A DNA stretch of 64,000 nucleotides, taken from Cytobacillus firmus DS1. Its GTDB lineage: Bacteria > Bacillota > Bacilli > Bacillales > Cytobacillaceae. Below, piece after piece: positions 49,234 through 56,689 of this stretch. The notes below the pieces were generated by a model, which saw nothing but the letters and a program-made list of their open reading frames with translations, searched no databases and was not told the origin of the DNA. The position numbers were made by a program, and so were the translations under genes. Each line of letters starts with the position of its first letter. Within the stretch, counting starts at the first letter, position 1. The DNA is taken from contig NZ_APVL01000001.1 of the NCBI RefSeq assembly GCF_000565285.1, forward strand, positions 186,001 through 250,000, in the 5' to 3' direction.

Positions 49234-50055
49234 ATGAAAAACGAAAAGACAGAAATTTTAAAAGATTGGCGCTTGCATGCCGTTGTGCTGGTTCTGGTTG
49301 CGGCAACCGAAGCGATTGGACAGATCAGCTTTAAAGTAGGAGCAGGGGTTATTCTGCTGCTGCCTATGCTATATGCTTTTTTCCTGGGGCTGGGTCTTTA
49401 CTTCACTCCGCTTATTAAGGAAAAACAGGCTAAAAATGCAGAGCCCCTCATTGTGCTCGGGGTTACTCTTTTAATTGCGAAAATTGGGGTAACAATCGGG
49501 CCGCAAATCGAGGCAATCATTGCAGCGGGGCCATCATTATTGCTGCAGGAACTTGGTAACCTGGGAACGATCTTATTTGCACTGCCAGTGGCCATTTTTC
49601 TTGGTTTTAAAAGAGAAGCCATTGGCATGACTCACTCGATTGGCCGGGAGCCGAACGTCGGGCTGATTATGAATAAATACGGATTTGATTCGCCAGAAGG
49701 CAGAGGAGTTATGGCTATTTATATTTTCGGTACTGTGTTTGGTGCTGCCTTCCTTGGATTGATTTCCGGATTCCTGGCAACCATTACCCCGCTCCATCCG
49801 CTGTCTTTCGCGATGGCATCAGGGGTGGGAAGCGGCAGCATGATGGCGGCCGCCAGCGGATCGCTCGTTGCTGCCTTCCCTGAAATGGAGGCGCAGATTG
49901 TTGCCTTCGCAGGCGCCAGTAACCTGCTTTCACTTTCAACGGGTCTGTATGCCAGTATTTTTATTGGATTGCCTCTTACTGAGAAGCTGTACAGCATCAT
50001 GATGAAACGCAAGGAGAAAAAAGCTGCGGACAAAGGGGGAGATATCCATGCTTAG
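49234..50055 (+). CDS. DUF3100 family membrane protein
   Basis: 273 residues with eight or so hydrophobic segments. IKEKQAKNAEPLIVLGVTLLIAKIGVTIGPQ and GSGSMMAAASGSLVAAFPE are typical of DUF3100. Together with the protein from the next gene it likely forms a two-part permease, but the transported compound is unknown. CAGGGGGG precedes the ATG. It overlaps the next gene by 8 nt. Confidence 0.82.
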   Translation: MKNEKTEILKDWRLHAVVLVLVAATEAIGQISFKVGAGVILLLPMLYAFFLGLGLYFTPLIKEKQAKNAEPLIVLGVTLLIAKIGVTIGPQIEAIIAAGPSLLLQELGNLGTILFALPVAIFLGFKREAIGMTHSIGREPNVGLIMNKYGFDSPEGRGVMAIYIFGTVFGAAFLGLISGFLATITPLHPLSFAMASGVGSGSMMAAASGSLVAAFPEMEAQIVAFAGASNLLSLSTGLYASIFIGLPLTEKLYSIMMKRKEKKAADKGGDIHA

Positions 50056-50500
50056 AAATATCACTGAATGGTTTTTGATATTGGCGATTTTTGGTCTTTC
50101 AGCGCTGATCGGAAACTGGGTAGGCTACGATATCCTGCCATCTGCAGCCATTCCGGGCATGCTCGTTTTAATTGTCATCAGTGTGCTGGGCCTGATTCTT
50201 GAAAAAGTGCTGCCAGGAAATATCCCGAGTGTCGGATATATCGGGATTATCGGAATCATCGTTTCCATTCCGGGAGTACCGGGATCTGAATATGTTGTCG
50301 AATGGACAACTCAGGTGAATATACTCGCTCTTGCTACGCCAATTCTGGCTTATGCAGGGATCTCAATCGGAAAGAACTGGGCTGACTTTTCCAAGCTGGG
50401 CTGGAGAAGCATTATTGTCGCAGTCTTCGTGTTTTTCGGAACCTTCATCGGATCTGCAGTAATTGCCGAGATTATTCTGCGAATGCAGGGGATTATTTAA
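50048..50500 (+). CDS. Small membrane protein, partner of the DUF3100 protein
   Basis: 150 residues with four to five hydrophobic segments (ILAIFGLSALIGNWVGYDILPSA; VGYIGIIGIIVSIPGVPG; INILALATPILAYAGISIG type; IIVAVFVFFGTFIGSAVIAEIIL). The 8-nt overlap and constant pairing with DUF3100, in my memory of such operons, argue that the two work together. GGGGGAGAT precedes the ATG. A terminator follows. Confidence 0.78.
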   Translation: MLRNITEWFLILAIFGLSALIGNWVGYDILPSAAIPGMLVLIVISVLGLILEKVLPGNIPSVGYIGIIGIIVSIPGVPGSEYVVEWTTQVNILALATPILAYAGISIGKNWADFSKLGWRSIIVAVFVFFGTFIGSAVIAEIILRMQGII

Positions 50501-50509
50501 TGAATTGCG

Positions 50510-50540
50510 GCCTGGCAGGTGGAAATCTGCCGGGCTTTTG
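50510..50540 (+). terminator. Intrinsic terminator after the DUF3100 gene pair
   Basis: GCCTGGCAG (50510-50518) pairs with CTGCCGGGC (50527-50535), followed by TTTTGC. Confidence 0.8.
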
Positions 50541-50581
50541 CTCTGAATCAGACATAAAGTCATTATTTTGGCACTGTTTCT

Positions 50582-50700
50582 AAAGATATCGGCCTCTTTT
50601 ACAGGTTTATCGGCCAGATTAATAATTTATCGGTTACTTTTTTGATATATCGGTCGAAATTCTATTTTATCGGTCAGTTTTCCAAAATATCGGTCACTTC
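50582..50700. repeat. 20-bp phased direct-repeat array (TATCGGTCA type)
   Basis: CGG cores begin at 50590, 50611, 50631, 50651, 50671 and 50691 (steps 21, 20, 20, 20 and 20). Units read TTTATCGGTCA or TATCGGCC with variable AT-rich tails. The core is one transition away from the CCGGCC core of the array at 14766-14972. Confidence 0.85.
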
Positions 50701-50771
50701 GCGCAGAATCAACATTCCAGTAATCTCACAGTGTCAATAGTATCTCAACAAAATTAGAAAGAGTGAAACCC

Positions 50772-52055
50772 ATGAACCTTTATGAACAGTTAATAAAAGA
50801 TTATGACCAGGAACTTACTCATTCGGGTGTAAACGGCGAAAGAATGGCCTCAAGACTTGATGAGCTTTCAAGGATAGGCCTCATGAACAGCGGCGGGGTG
50901 ACCCGCCCGGGCTATTCTGCCGAAGAGAAAGAAGCGAAAGAGCTAGTAATCAAGTGGATGAAAAACGCTGGTCTTACTGTGGCTGAAGATGGAGCAGGGA
51001 ATGTATTCGGCAGATTGGAAGGCAAAACAGCAGGACCCTCAATCGCTTCCGGTTCCCATGTTGACAGTGTTCCAAATGGAGGGCACTTTGATGGGCCGTT
51101 AGGGGTTCTCTCAGCATTGGAAGTTGCCGAGTCATGGAGAGAAACAGGACTCATACCGGAGAAGCCGTACGAGATTGTGATTTTTTCAGATGAAGAGGGT
51201 TCGAGATTCAAGAGCAGCTTAACAGGCAGCCGGGCATTTATGGGTCAGCTGAAGCCGGAGGAAATGGATAGCCTGCGGGATGAAAATGGCATGTCGTTTC
51301 GGGAAGTGCTGACCGAATATGGCAGCAGTGCGGAAGAGTGCTTAAAGGCAGGAGAAAACAGACGTGAAATCGAAACCTTTGTAGAAGTCCATATCGAGCA
51401 GGGGAAGGTGCTGGAAAGAGAGAATCAGCCAGTTGGAGTGGTAAAAGGCATTGCAGGGCCAGCCTCGCTGGAGGTTACCTTTACAGGAGAAGCCGGCCAT
51501 GCAGGAAATACGCCGATGGCTGGACGAAAAGATCCGTTGGTGGCTGCCTCATTGTTTGTAGCTGCCATTGAGAATTTTCCAAAGCAGGTCAGTGATACGG
51601 CTGTTGCGACTGTCGGAAAGCTGAACGTGCATCCAAATGGCTTCAATGTCATTGCCCAGAAAGTAATATTAACCGTTGATATCAGGGATATTTTTGAAGG
51701 AACCCGGGATCAGCTGCTTGATCAAATTAAGACCGAAGCGGTGAAAATAGCAGAGGAACGAGGTATTGATGTGCAAATGAACCTGAATGCCAAAATCAAA
51801 CCTCTGCCAATTAGTGAAATTCTGCAGGCTGGTATTGCAGAATCCCTGACTAAGTTTAATATTAATCCTGTTTACATCCCGAGCGGCGCCGGCCATGATA
51901 CCATGATCGTCGGGACCGAAGTGCCGGCCGCCATGCTGTTCGTCCGCAGCAGGGATGGCATCAGCCACAATCCCCGGGAATGGACGTCATTAAATGACTG
52001 TGTATATGGTGTACATGTTTTGAAAGATTTTGTTGAAGGGCTTATGAAAAAATAA
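50772..52055 (+). CDS. M20-type amidohydrolase (N-carbamoyl-L-amino acid hydrolase/allantoate amidohydrolase family)
   Basis: 427 residues from ATG 50772; AGAAAGAG is about 9 nt upstream, while the in-frame GTG 50763 lies inside it. Metal ligands are visible in GSHVDSVPNGGHFDGPLGV, DEEGSRF, VEVHIEQG and the C-terminal GAGHDTM. Family members remove carbamoyl groups from N-carbamoyl amino acids or hydrolyse ureides, releasing ammonia and CO2. This is the step that follows hydantoin ring opening, so a link to the 3-11 kb island is conceivable though distant. Confidence 0.92.
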   Translation: MNLYEQLIKDYDQELTHSGVNGERMASRLDELSRIGLMNSGGVTRPGYSAEEKEAKELVIKWMKNAGLTVAEDGAGNVFGRLEGKTAGPSIASGSHVDSVPNGGHFDGPLGVLSALEVAESWRETGLIPEKPYEIVIFSDEEGSRFKSSLTGSRAFMGQLKPEEMDSLRDENGMSFREVLTEYGSSAEECLKAGENRREIETFVEVHIEQGKVLERENQPVGVVKGIAGPASLEVTFTGEAGHAGNTPMAGRKDPLVAASLFVAAIENFPKQVSDTAVATVGKLNVHPNGFNVIAQKVILTVDIRDIFEGTRDQLLDQIKTEAVKIAEERGIDVQMNLNAKIKPLPISEILQAGIAESLTKFNINPVYIPSGAGHDTMIVGTEVPAAMLFVRSRDGISHNPREWTSLNDCVYGVHVLKDFVEGLMKK

Positions 52056-52072
52056 AAAAAGGGGAAATCCGC

Positions 52073-52570
52073 ATGATTATCCGCCACATAACCCCAGCAG
52101 ACGCTCAGTCCCTGGCAGATCTAATTACCCAAGTAGAAAACGAATCAGACTACATGCTATTTGAGCCAGGTGAAAGGCAGACGTCAGCCGATGCACAGCG
52201 TAAAAGAATCGAGACCATCCAAAAAGAAGATCATTCAACCATAATTGTAGCGGAACAGAATAACAGATTGATCGGCTTCGTAATGGCCATCGGCGGTGCA
52301 GCAAAAAGAAACAGGCACTCAGCCTATCTCATTGCAGGCATCCTCAGAGAACACAGAGGCCAGGGAATCGGCACAAAGTTGTTTGAAGAGCTTGACCGCT
52401 GGGCACGTAAACACGATATCCACAGGCTGGAACTTACTGCAGTTATTCACAATCAGGCCGGTGTAGCTCTCTATAAAAAGGCGGGATTCCAGATCGAAGG
52501 CACCAAAAAACACTCGCTTATAATAAACGGCGAACTTGTGGATGAATACTATATGGGTAAGCTGCTATAA
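52073..52570 (+). CDS. GNAT family N-acetyltransferase
   Basis: 165 residues. LIAGILREHRGQGIGTKLFEEL is the acetyl-CoA pyrophosphate loop (RGQGIG), and HNQAGVALYKKAGFQIEGTKKHSL is the C-terminal GNAT motif, like RimI/YhhY-type enzymes. Substrate unknown. It starts 17 nt after the amidohydrolase stop with AAAGGGGAAA as ribosome site, so both are likely one transcript. Confidence 0.9.
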   Translation: MIIRHITPADAQSLADLITQVENESDYMLFEPGERQTSADAQRKRIETIQKEDHSTIIVAEQNNRLIGFVMAIGGAAKRNRHSAYLIAGILREHRGQGIGTKLFEELDRWARKHDIHRLELTAVIHNQAGVALYKKAGFQIEGTKKHSLIINGELVDEYYMGKLL

Positions 52571-52573
52571 CAG

Positions 52574-52616
52574 AAAGGTCATTTCCTTTAAAACAAGGGG
52601 AATGGCCTTTTCTTTA
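52574..52616 (+). terminator. Intrinsic terminator after the GNAT gene
   Basis: A 13-bp stem joins 52574-52586 with 52598-52610 (AAAGGTCATTTCC paired with GGGAATGGCCTTT, two G-T pairs), followed by TCTTTAT. Confidence 0.85.
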
Positions 52617-52667
52617 TAGGGAATAGCTAAACCCTGATGGCACTACAGACAGAGACAGAAGAAATCG

Positions 52668-52742
52668 GGGAGTTTGAGTCCGAACCCGGTTCAACTTCTG
52701 ACAGAGAAAGCCGAAATCCCGCTGGCAGAGTCCGAACCCCCT
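52668..52742. repeat. 52-bp direct repeat (GTCCGAACCCGGTT type), second locus
   Basis: GAACCC cores at 52682 and 52734 (step 52). The sequence AGTCCGAACCCGG, then TCAACTTCTGACA and GCAGAGTCCGAACCC, is the same family as the array at 15965-16088. Confidence 0.8.
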
Positions 52743-52878
52743 GCACAACCTAACTTAATAGAATAACCCTATAAATCCCCACAAGGTAAATTGTCCTATT
52801 TTCAATTCAGAAACCCCTGTATTCTCAAGGAATCTAGCATACAATTCCACAAAACAAAAAGAAAAATCAGAATTTTAA

Positions 52879-52908
52879 TTGAATTCAAAACATGTAATCT
52901 TGTATACT
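52879..52908 (+). promoter_or_regulatory. Sigma-A promoter of the TRAP operon
   Basis: TTGAAT (52879-52884), an 18-bp spacer and TATACT (52903-52908). The -10 box overlaps the operator palindrome at 52906-52920. Confidence 0.6.
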
Positions 52909-52920
52909 TGTAATACAAGT
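52906..52920. promoter_or_regulatory. Candidate FadR-type GntR operator
   Basis: ACTTGTA-A-TACAAGT is a perfect 15-bp palindrome just downstream of the -10 box; an overlapping CTTGTAT...ATACAAG symmetry also exists. The GntR/FCD regulator is encoded in the same operon (55970), making it the natural candidate to bind here and repress. Confidence 0.65.
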
Positions 52921-52921
52921 T

Positions 52922-52937
52922 TGAAAAAGCGCTTACA
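52922..52937 (+). promoter_or_regulatory. Candidate catabolite-responsive element (cre)
   Basis: TGAAAAAGCGCTTACA resembles the Bacillus cre consensus (TGWAANCGNTNWCA) apart from an insertion in the A-run. It lies downstream of the inferred start, where CcpA acts as a roadblock. Glucose repression of the TRAP operon is therefore likely. Confidence 0.65.
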
Positions 52938-52961
52938 TCTTTGATGGAAAGGGAGGATTTT

Positions 52962-53978
52962 ATGATTCGAAAAAAGTGGAAAATTATCATATCGGTGCTG
53001 ACACTTGTCTTTATTGCGATTGTTGGCGTGCGGACAGCGGCCGAGAACAAGGATAAAAAATTCGTATCCGTTGCGACCGCATCAACCGGAGGTACATATT
53101 ATCCGATTGGGGTTGGAATGGCCAATATCTGGAGCAGCCATTTAAAGGGTGAGAAAATCCAGGCGAGCGGCCAGTCCTCTGCCGGATCTATTGAAAATAT
53201 TGAACTGCTTCGTGAAGGGGAAGCTCAGCTTGCCATTCTTCAGGGGTTAATTTCGTCCCAGGCTTATGCCGGTGACGACTCTTTTGAAGGAAAGCGCTAT
53301 GAGGATCTGCGCACAATCTCCATGCTCTGGCCCAATGTGGAACATTTCGTGCTGATGAACAATAAGATCAAAAGCGGAACTATCGACGATATAAAAGGAA
53401 CGCAATTTTCTGTTGGGCCGCAGGCCAGCGGTACGGAGCAATCCACAGTCGTGATGATGGATGGCCTTGGTCTTACGAAGAAGGATATTTCTCCTGAGTA
53501 TCTGGGCTACAGTGACACGGTTTCCGCGATGCGTGACGGGAGATTGGATGGAGGCTCTCTTCCGGCAGGTATCCCGATTTCCGCTGTAACAGATATGTAT
53601 GCAAGTAATGTCAAAGCATCAATCCTGGAAGTAACTGATGAGCAGCTGGATGCCATTAATGCAGTGTCTGACAGCTGGTACCGCTATGTAATTCCTGGCG
53701 GGACATATCCTCGGATTGACGAAGATATCAACACCATTGCCCAGCCGAACCTTTTATCCACAACAAAAGAAATGGATGAAGAAACCATCTATATTTTAAC
53801 CAAAACACTCTATGAAAATCTGGATGAAATGTATGAGGTTCATAGCTCTGCCAAGGAGATGACTCTTGAAACTGCTCTTGATGGCGTATCTGTGCCATTG
53901 CATGCCGGAGCCTACAGATATTTTAAAGAAGCAGGTCTTGATATACCTGAAAATCTAATTCCGCCGGAAGCGAAATAA
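52962..53978 (+). CDS. TAXI family TRAP transporter solute-binding protein
   Basis: 338 residues from ATG 52962 (GGGAGG 5 nt upstream). Signal peptide or membrane anchor MIRKKWKIIISVLTLVFIAIVGVRTA. The mature part starts with KFVSVATASTGGTYYPIGVGMA, the TAXI signature, and continues with GEAQLAILQGL and GPQASGTEQST. It binds the substrate outside the membrane and delivers it to the fused permease encoded next. TAXI systems often carry glutamate, 2-oxoglutarate or related dicarboxylates, which would fit LhgO downstream. Confidence 0.93.
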   Translation: MIRKKWKIIISVLTLVFIAIVGVRTAAENKDKKFVSVATASTGGTYYPIGVGMANIWSSHLKGEKIQASGQSSAGSIENIELLREGEAQLAILQGLISSQAYAGDDSFEGKRYEDLRTISMLWPNVEHFVLMNNKIKSGTIDDIKGTQFSVGPQASGTEQSTVVMMDGLGLTKKDISPEYLGYSDTVSAMRDGRLDGGSLPAGIPISAVTDMYASNVKASILEVTDEQLDAINAVSDSWYRYVIPGGTYPRIDEDINTIAQPNLLSTTKEMDEETIYILTKTLYENLDEMYEVHSSAKEMTLETALDGVSVPLHAGAYRYFKEAGLDIPENLIPPEAK

Positions 53979-53991
53979 AGGAGGGAAAAGA

Positions 53992-55956
53992 ATGACAAAA
54001 TCAACAAACGAACCTATTGTACAGCCAGCCGATCTTGATAAAGAAGCTGGCGGCGGCATGCGCCTCCTGGAGGGTCCATACAAAAAAGCTGCTGCCATCA
54101 TCGCTGTATTGTTTTCTGTTTTTGCCATTTATTCGAATGGATTATCCAATATTCAAGAGATTTATAGAAACCTGATTTTCCTGGGCATCCTTTTGGTAAT
54201 GACTTTTTTCTATTATCCGGCCGGAAAATCTTCCAATCAAAAAAGGTTTACAGTCCCTGATTACATATTTGCGGCACTTGCCATTGCAGGTCTGGGCTAC
54301 CTGCTCCTGAATTACACAACGATTCATGTGGACAGGGGCTCACAGCCGATTATGATTGACTATGTCTTTGGAGCCATTACGATCATCGTCCTCCTTGAAG
54401 CTTCGAGACGGGCTGTTGGAATCTTTATCCCGATCCTGTGCGGAGGCGCTATTGTATATGCCCTGTTTGGCACATACTTCCCGTGGATTTTCGGACATGC
54501 CGGCTTTTCACTGGAACGCCTTCTGTACCGTCTTTATATGACTACTGAGGGCGTGCTGGGATTAACGCTTTCGACGGCATCCACGTTCATCGTCATGTTC
54601 GTTCTCTTCGGCGCCTTCCTGTCTGTCAGCGGTGCCACCCAGCTTTTCAATGATCTCGCCCTTGCCATTGCAGGCAGAAAGCGCGGAGGCCCTGCTCAGG
54701 TTGCGGTCATCTCCAGTGCACTGACAGGATCTTTGAGCGGAAGTGCGGTTGCCAATGTTGCGACAACAGGAGCATTTACGATTCCATTGATGAAATCCAT
54801 TGGCCTTAAGCCAAAGTTTGCCGGTGCCGTTGAGGCGGCTGCTTCAACAGGAGGTATGATCATGCCGCCGATTATGGGTGCTGCTGCCTTCATCATGGCC
54901 GGTTTCCTTGGAATCTCTTATACGACGGTCATTCTCGCAGCGATCATTCCAAGCTTTCTCTACTATATTGCATTGATTTTTGCCATTGATATTGAAGCGA
55001 AAAAACAAGGCCTGAAAGGCATCAGTAAAGAAAATATCCCGGATGTCGTCCAAATCCTGAAGGAACGCGGGGTTCTCCTTATCCCAATTATCGTTGTTAT
55101 CACCACACTTTTAATGGGAAAAACAGCCCTGTTTGCCGGATTTGCCGGAATCGGCGCTGTTATTGTGGCGAGCTGGCTGGCAAAGGATAAATCTTCAAGA
55201 ATCACGATCTCAAAAACAATTGAAGCTTTTATTGAAGGCGGAAGAGGGACGATTCAAGTCGGGATTGCCTGTGCCGCCATCGGAATCATCATCTGCGTTG
55301 TCACCATGACGGGAATTGGATCTACATTAGCTTATAATATTGTTGAATTAACGGGCGGTCAGCTTTGGCTGATTTTAATCGTCGTCATGCTCACTTGCAT
55401 CGTTTTAAGCATGGGGCTTCCATCCACAGCTCTTTACATCGTCGTTGCCGTTACGGCAGCTCCTGCACTTGTGGAAGCGGGCGTTAACCCGATCGCGGCA
55501 CACTTCTTTGTGTTCTGGTTTGGTGCATTGTCCAATATTACACCGCCTGTGGCATTGGCATCTTATACAGCCGCAGGATTGGCCGGCGCCAATGCGATGC
55601 AGACATCATGGGAAGCGCTTAGAATTTCACTTCCGGGGTTTATTATCCCATTCATGATTGCCTATAATCCTATTATTCTGCTTCAGGCAGCAGAGGGAGA
55701 AACGATATCCATTTTATCAGTTGCGTTAGTGGTCATCACAAGCACGCTGGGCATTTACGCCCTGGCAAGTTCACTTGGAAACTACCTGAATGCCAGGCTG
55801 ACGATTGTTGAAAGAGTCCTAATGTTTGCAGGGGCATTAATGCTGATTAAGCCAGGCATGATCACGGATATTGCCGGACTCGGGCTTTGTGTGTTTGCGA
55901 TTCTCTTCCATATCATCAGAGTTAAAAAAAGCAGTTCAGTCGAAATCACCATATAA
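53992..55956 (+). CDS. TRAP transporter permease, fused small and large subunits (4TM/12TM)
   Basis: 654 residues with about 18 hydrophobic segments. The N-terminal four-helix part (DctQ-like) is followed by the large DctM-like domain, recognisable by GSLSGSAVANVATTGAFTIPLMK, AASTGGMIMPPIMGAAAFIMA and LSNITPPVALASYTAAGLAGAN. Fused permeases of this type accompany TAXI binding proteins. It uses an ion gradient for uptake. The gene follows the binding-protein gene by 13 nt with AAGGAGGGAAAAG as ribosome site. Confidence 0.94.
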   Translation: MTKSTNEPIVQPADLDKEAGGGMRLLEGPYKKAAAIIAVLFSVFAIYSNGLSNIQEIYRNLIFLGILLVMTFFYYPAGKSSNQKRFTVPDYIFAALAIAGLGYLLLNYTTIHVDRGSQPIMIDYVFGAITIIVLLEASRRAVGIFIPILCGGAIVYALFGTYFPWIFGHAGFSLERLLYRLYMTTEGVLGLTLSTASTFIVMFVLFGAFLSVSGATQLFNDLALAIAGRKRGGPAQVAVISSALTGSLSGSAVANVATTGAFTIPLMKSIGLKPKFAGAVEAAASTGGMIMPPIMGAAAFIMAGFLGISYTTVILAAIIPSFLYYIALIFAIDIEAKKQGLKGISKENIPDVVQILKERGVLLIPIIVVITTLLMGKTALFAGFAGIGAVIVASWLAKDKSSRITISKTIEAFIEGGRGTIQVGIACAAIGIIICVVTMTGIGSTLAYNIVELTGGQLWLILIVVMLTCIVLSMGLPSTALYIVVAVTAAPALVEAGVNPIAAHFFVFWFGALSNITPPVALASYTAAGLAGANAMQTSWEALRISLPGFIIPFMIAYNPIILLQAAEGETISILSVALVVITSTLGIYALASSLGNYLNARLTIVERVLMFAGALMLIKPGMITDIAGLGLCVFAILFHIIRVKKSSSVEITI

Positions 55957-55969
55957 GGAGCTAACATCC

Positions 55970-56689
55970 ATGAAAATCGAACGAAAAAAAATCTCGGCCC
56001 AGGTGCTGGACCAGCTGAAGAACATGATAAAGGACGGCAAGTTCACGACAAATGAGCCGATGCCATCCGAAAATGAACTGGCCAAACAGTTTGGCGTCAG
56101 CCGTGCGCCTGTTCGAGAAGCATTGAGCGTATTATCTGCCAGCGGGATTATTGAGTCCAGGCAAGGAGGCAGAAGCTTCGTCAAAGAGGTTAATATGGCA
56201 GACATGCTTGGTTCGCTAGCGATTGAATACATTCCTGTGGAACAGGTTTTTGAGCTATTGGAATTGCGGATGGTTATGGAGACACAGGCAGCAGCGATTG
56301 CTGCCTTGCGTCGTGATGAGGCCGACCTGAAAAATATGAAAATGGCACTTGATCAATTTGAAATCACACTGACGAACCCTGAAGCAGTCGGCGACCAGGC
56401 TGACGTAAATTTTCACAAACACCTGATTGCTGCAACGAAAAATCGCTTCATGATACAGGTAATGGAAAACATCGATGATCTGTACCGAAAAGCAATTGCG
56501 TTTTCCCTTCAGAAAAACGTGGGTCTTCCGGCAAAGCGCGAGCAGGTATTTCAGGAGCATATGAGCATTTTTACAGCTATTAAAGAACAGGATGAAGAAA
56601 GAGCGGCAAAGGCGATGCGAGTGCATCTTGAGAATGTTACAAAGAAATTAAAGGTGAACGAAGGGGAAGGAAAGAAGGTGCCGTTGTGA
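55970..56689 (+). CDS. GntR family regulator, FadR/FCD subgroup
   Basis: 239 residues from ATG 55970 (AAGGAG 9 nt upstream); the open frame extends upstream to 55871 inside the permease gene but without a ribosome site. N-terminal winged helix MPSENELAKQFGVSRAPVREALSVLSASGIIESRQGGRSFV. The FCD ligand domain (about 85-230) is all-helical, with metal-binding His in DVNFHKHLIAAT and EHMSIFTAI. FCD regulators usually sense a carboxylate and repress their own operon. The operator at 52906-52920 is the likely target. Confidence 0.94.
   Translation: MKIERKKISAQVLDQLKNMIKDGKFTTNEPMPSENELAKQFGVSRAPVREALSVLSASGIIESRQGGRSFVKEVNMADMLGSLAIEYIPVEQVFELLELRMVMETQAAAIAALRRDEADLKNMKMALDQFEITLTNPEAVGDQADVNFHKHLIAATKNRFMIQVMENIDDLYRKAIAFSLQKNVGLPAKREQVFQEHMSIFTAIKEQDEERAAKAMRVHLENVTKKLKVNEGEGKKVPL

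Larger units (their letters stand above)
52571..52961. other. 390-bp gene-free interval upstream of the TRAP operon
   Basis: Contains the GNAT terminator, a two-unit repeat (52668-52742), an AT-rich stretch, and a compact control region with promoter, palindrome and cre-like site (52879-52937). No coding sequence seen. Confidence 0.75.

Noticed and set aside
55871..55969. Longer start for the GntR regulator
   Set aside because: The extension lies inside the TRAP permease gene, translates it in another frame and has no ribosome site; ATG 55970 has AAGGAG at 9 nt.
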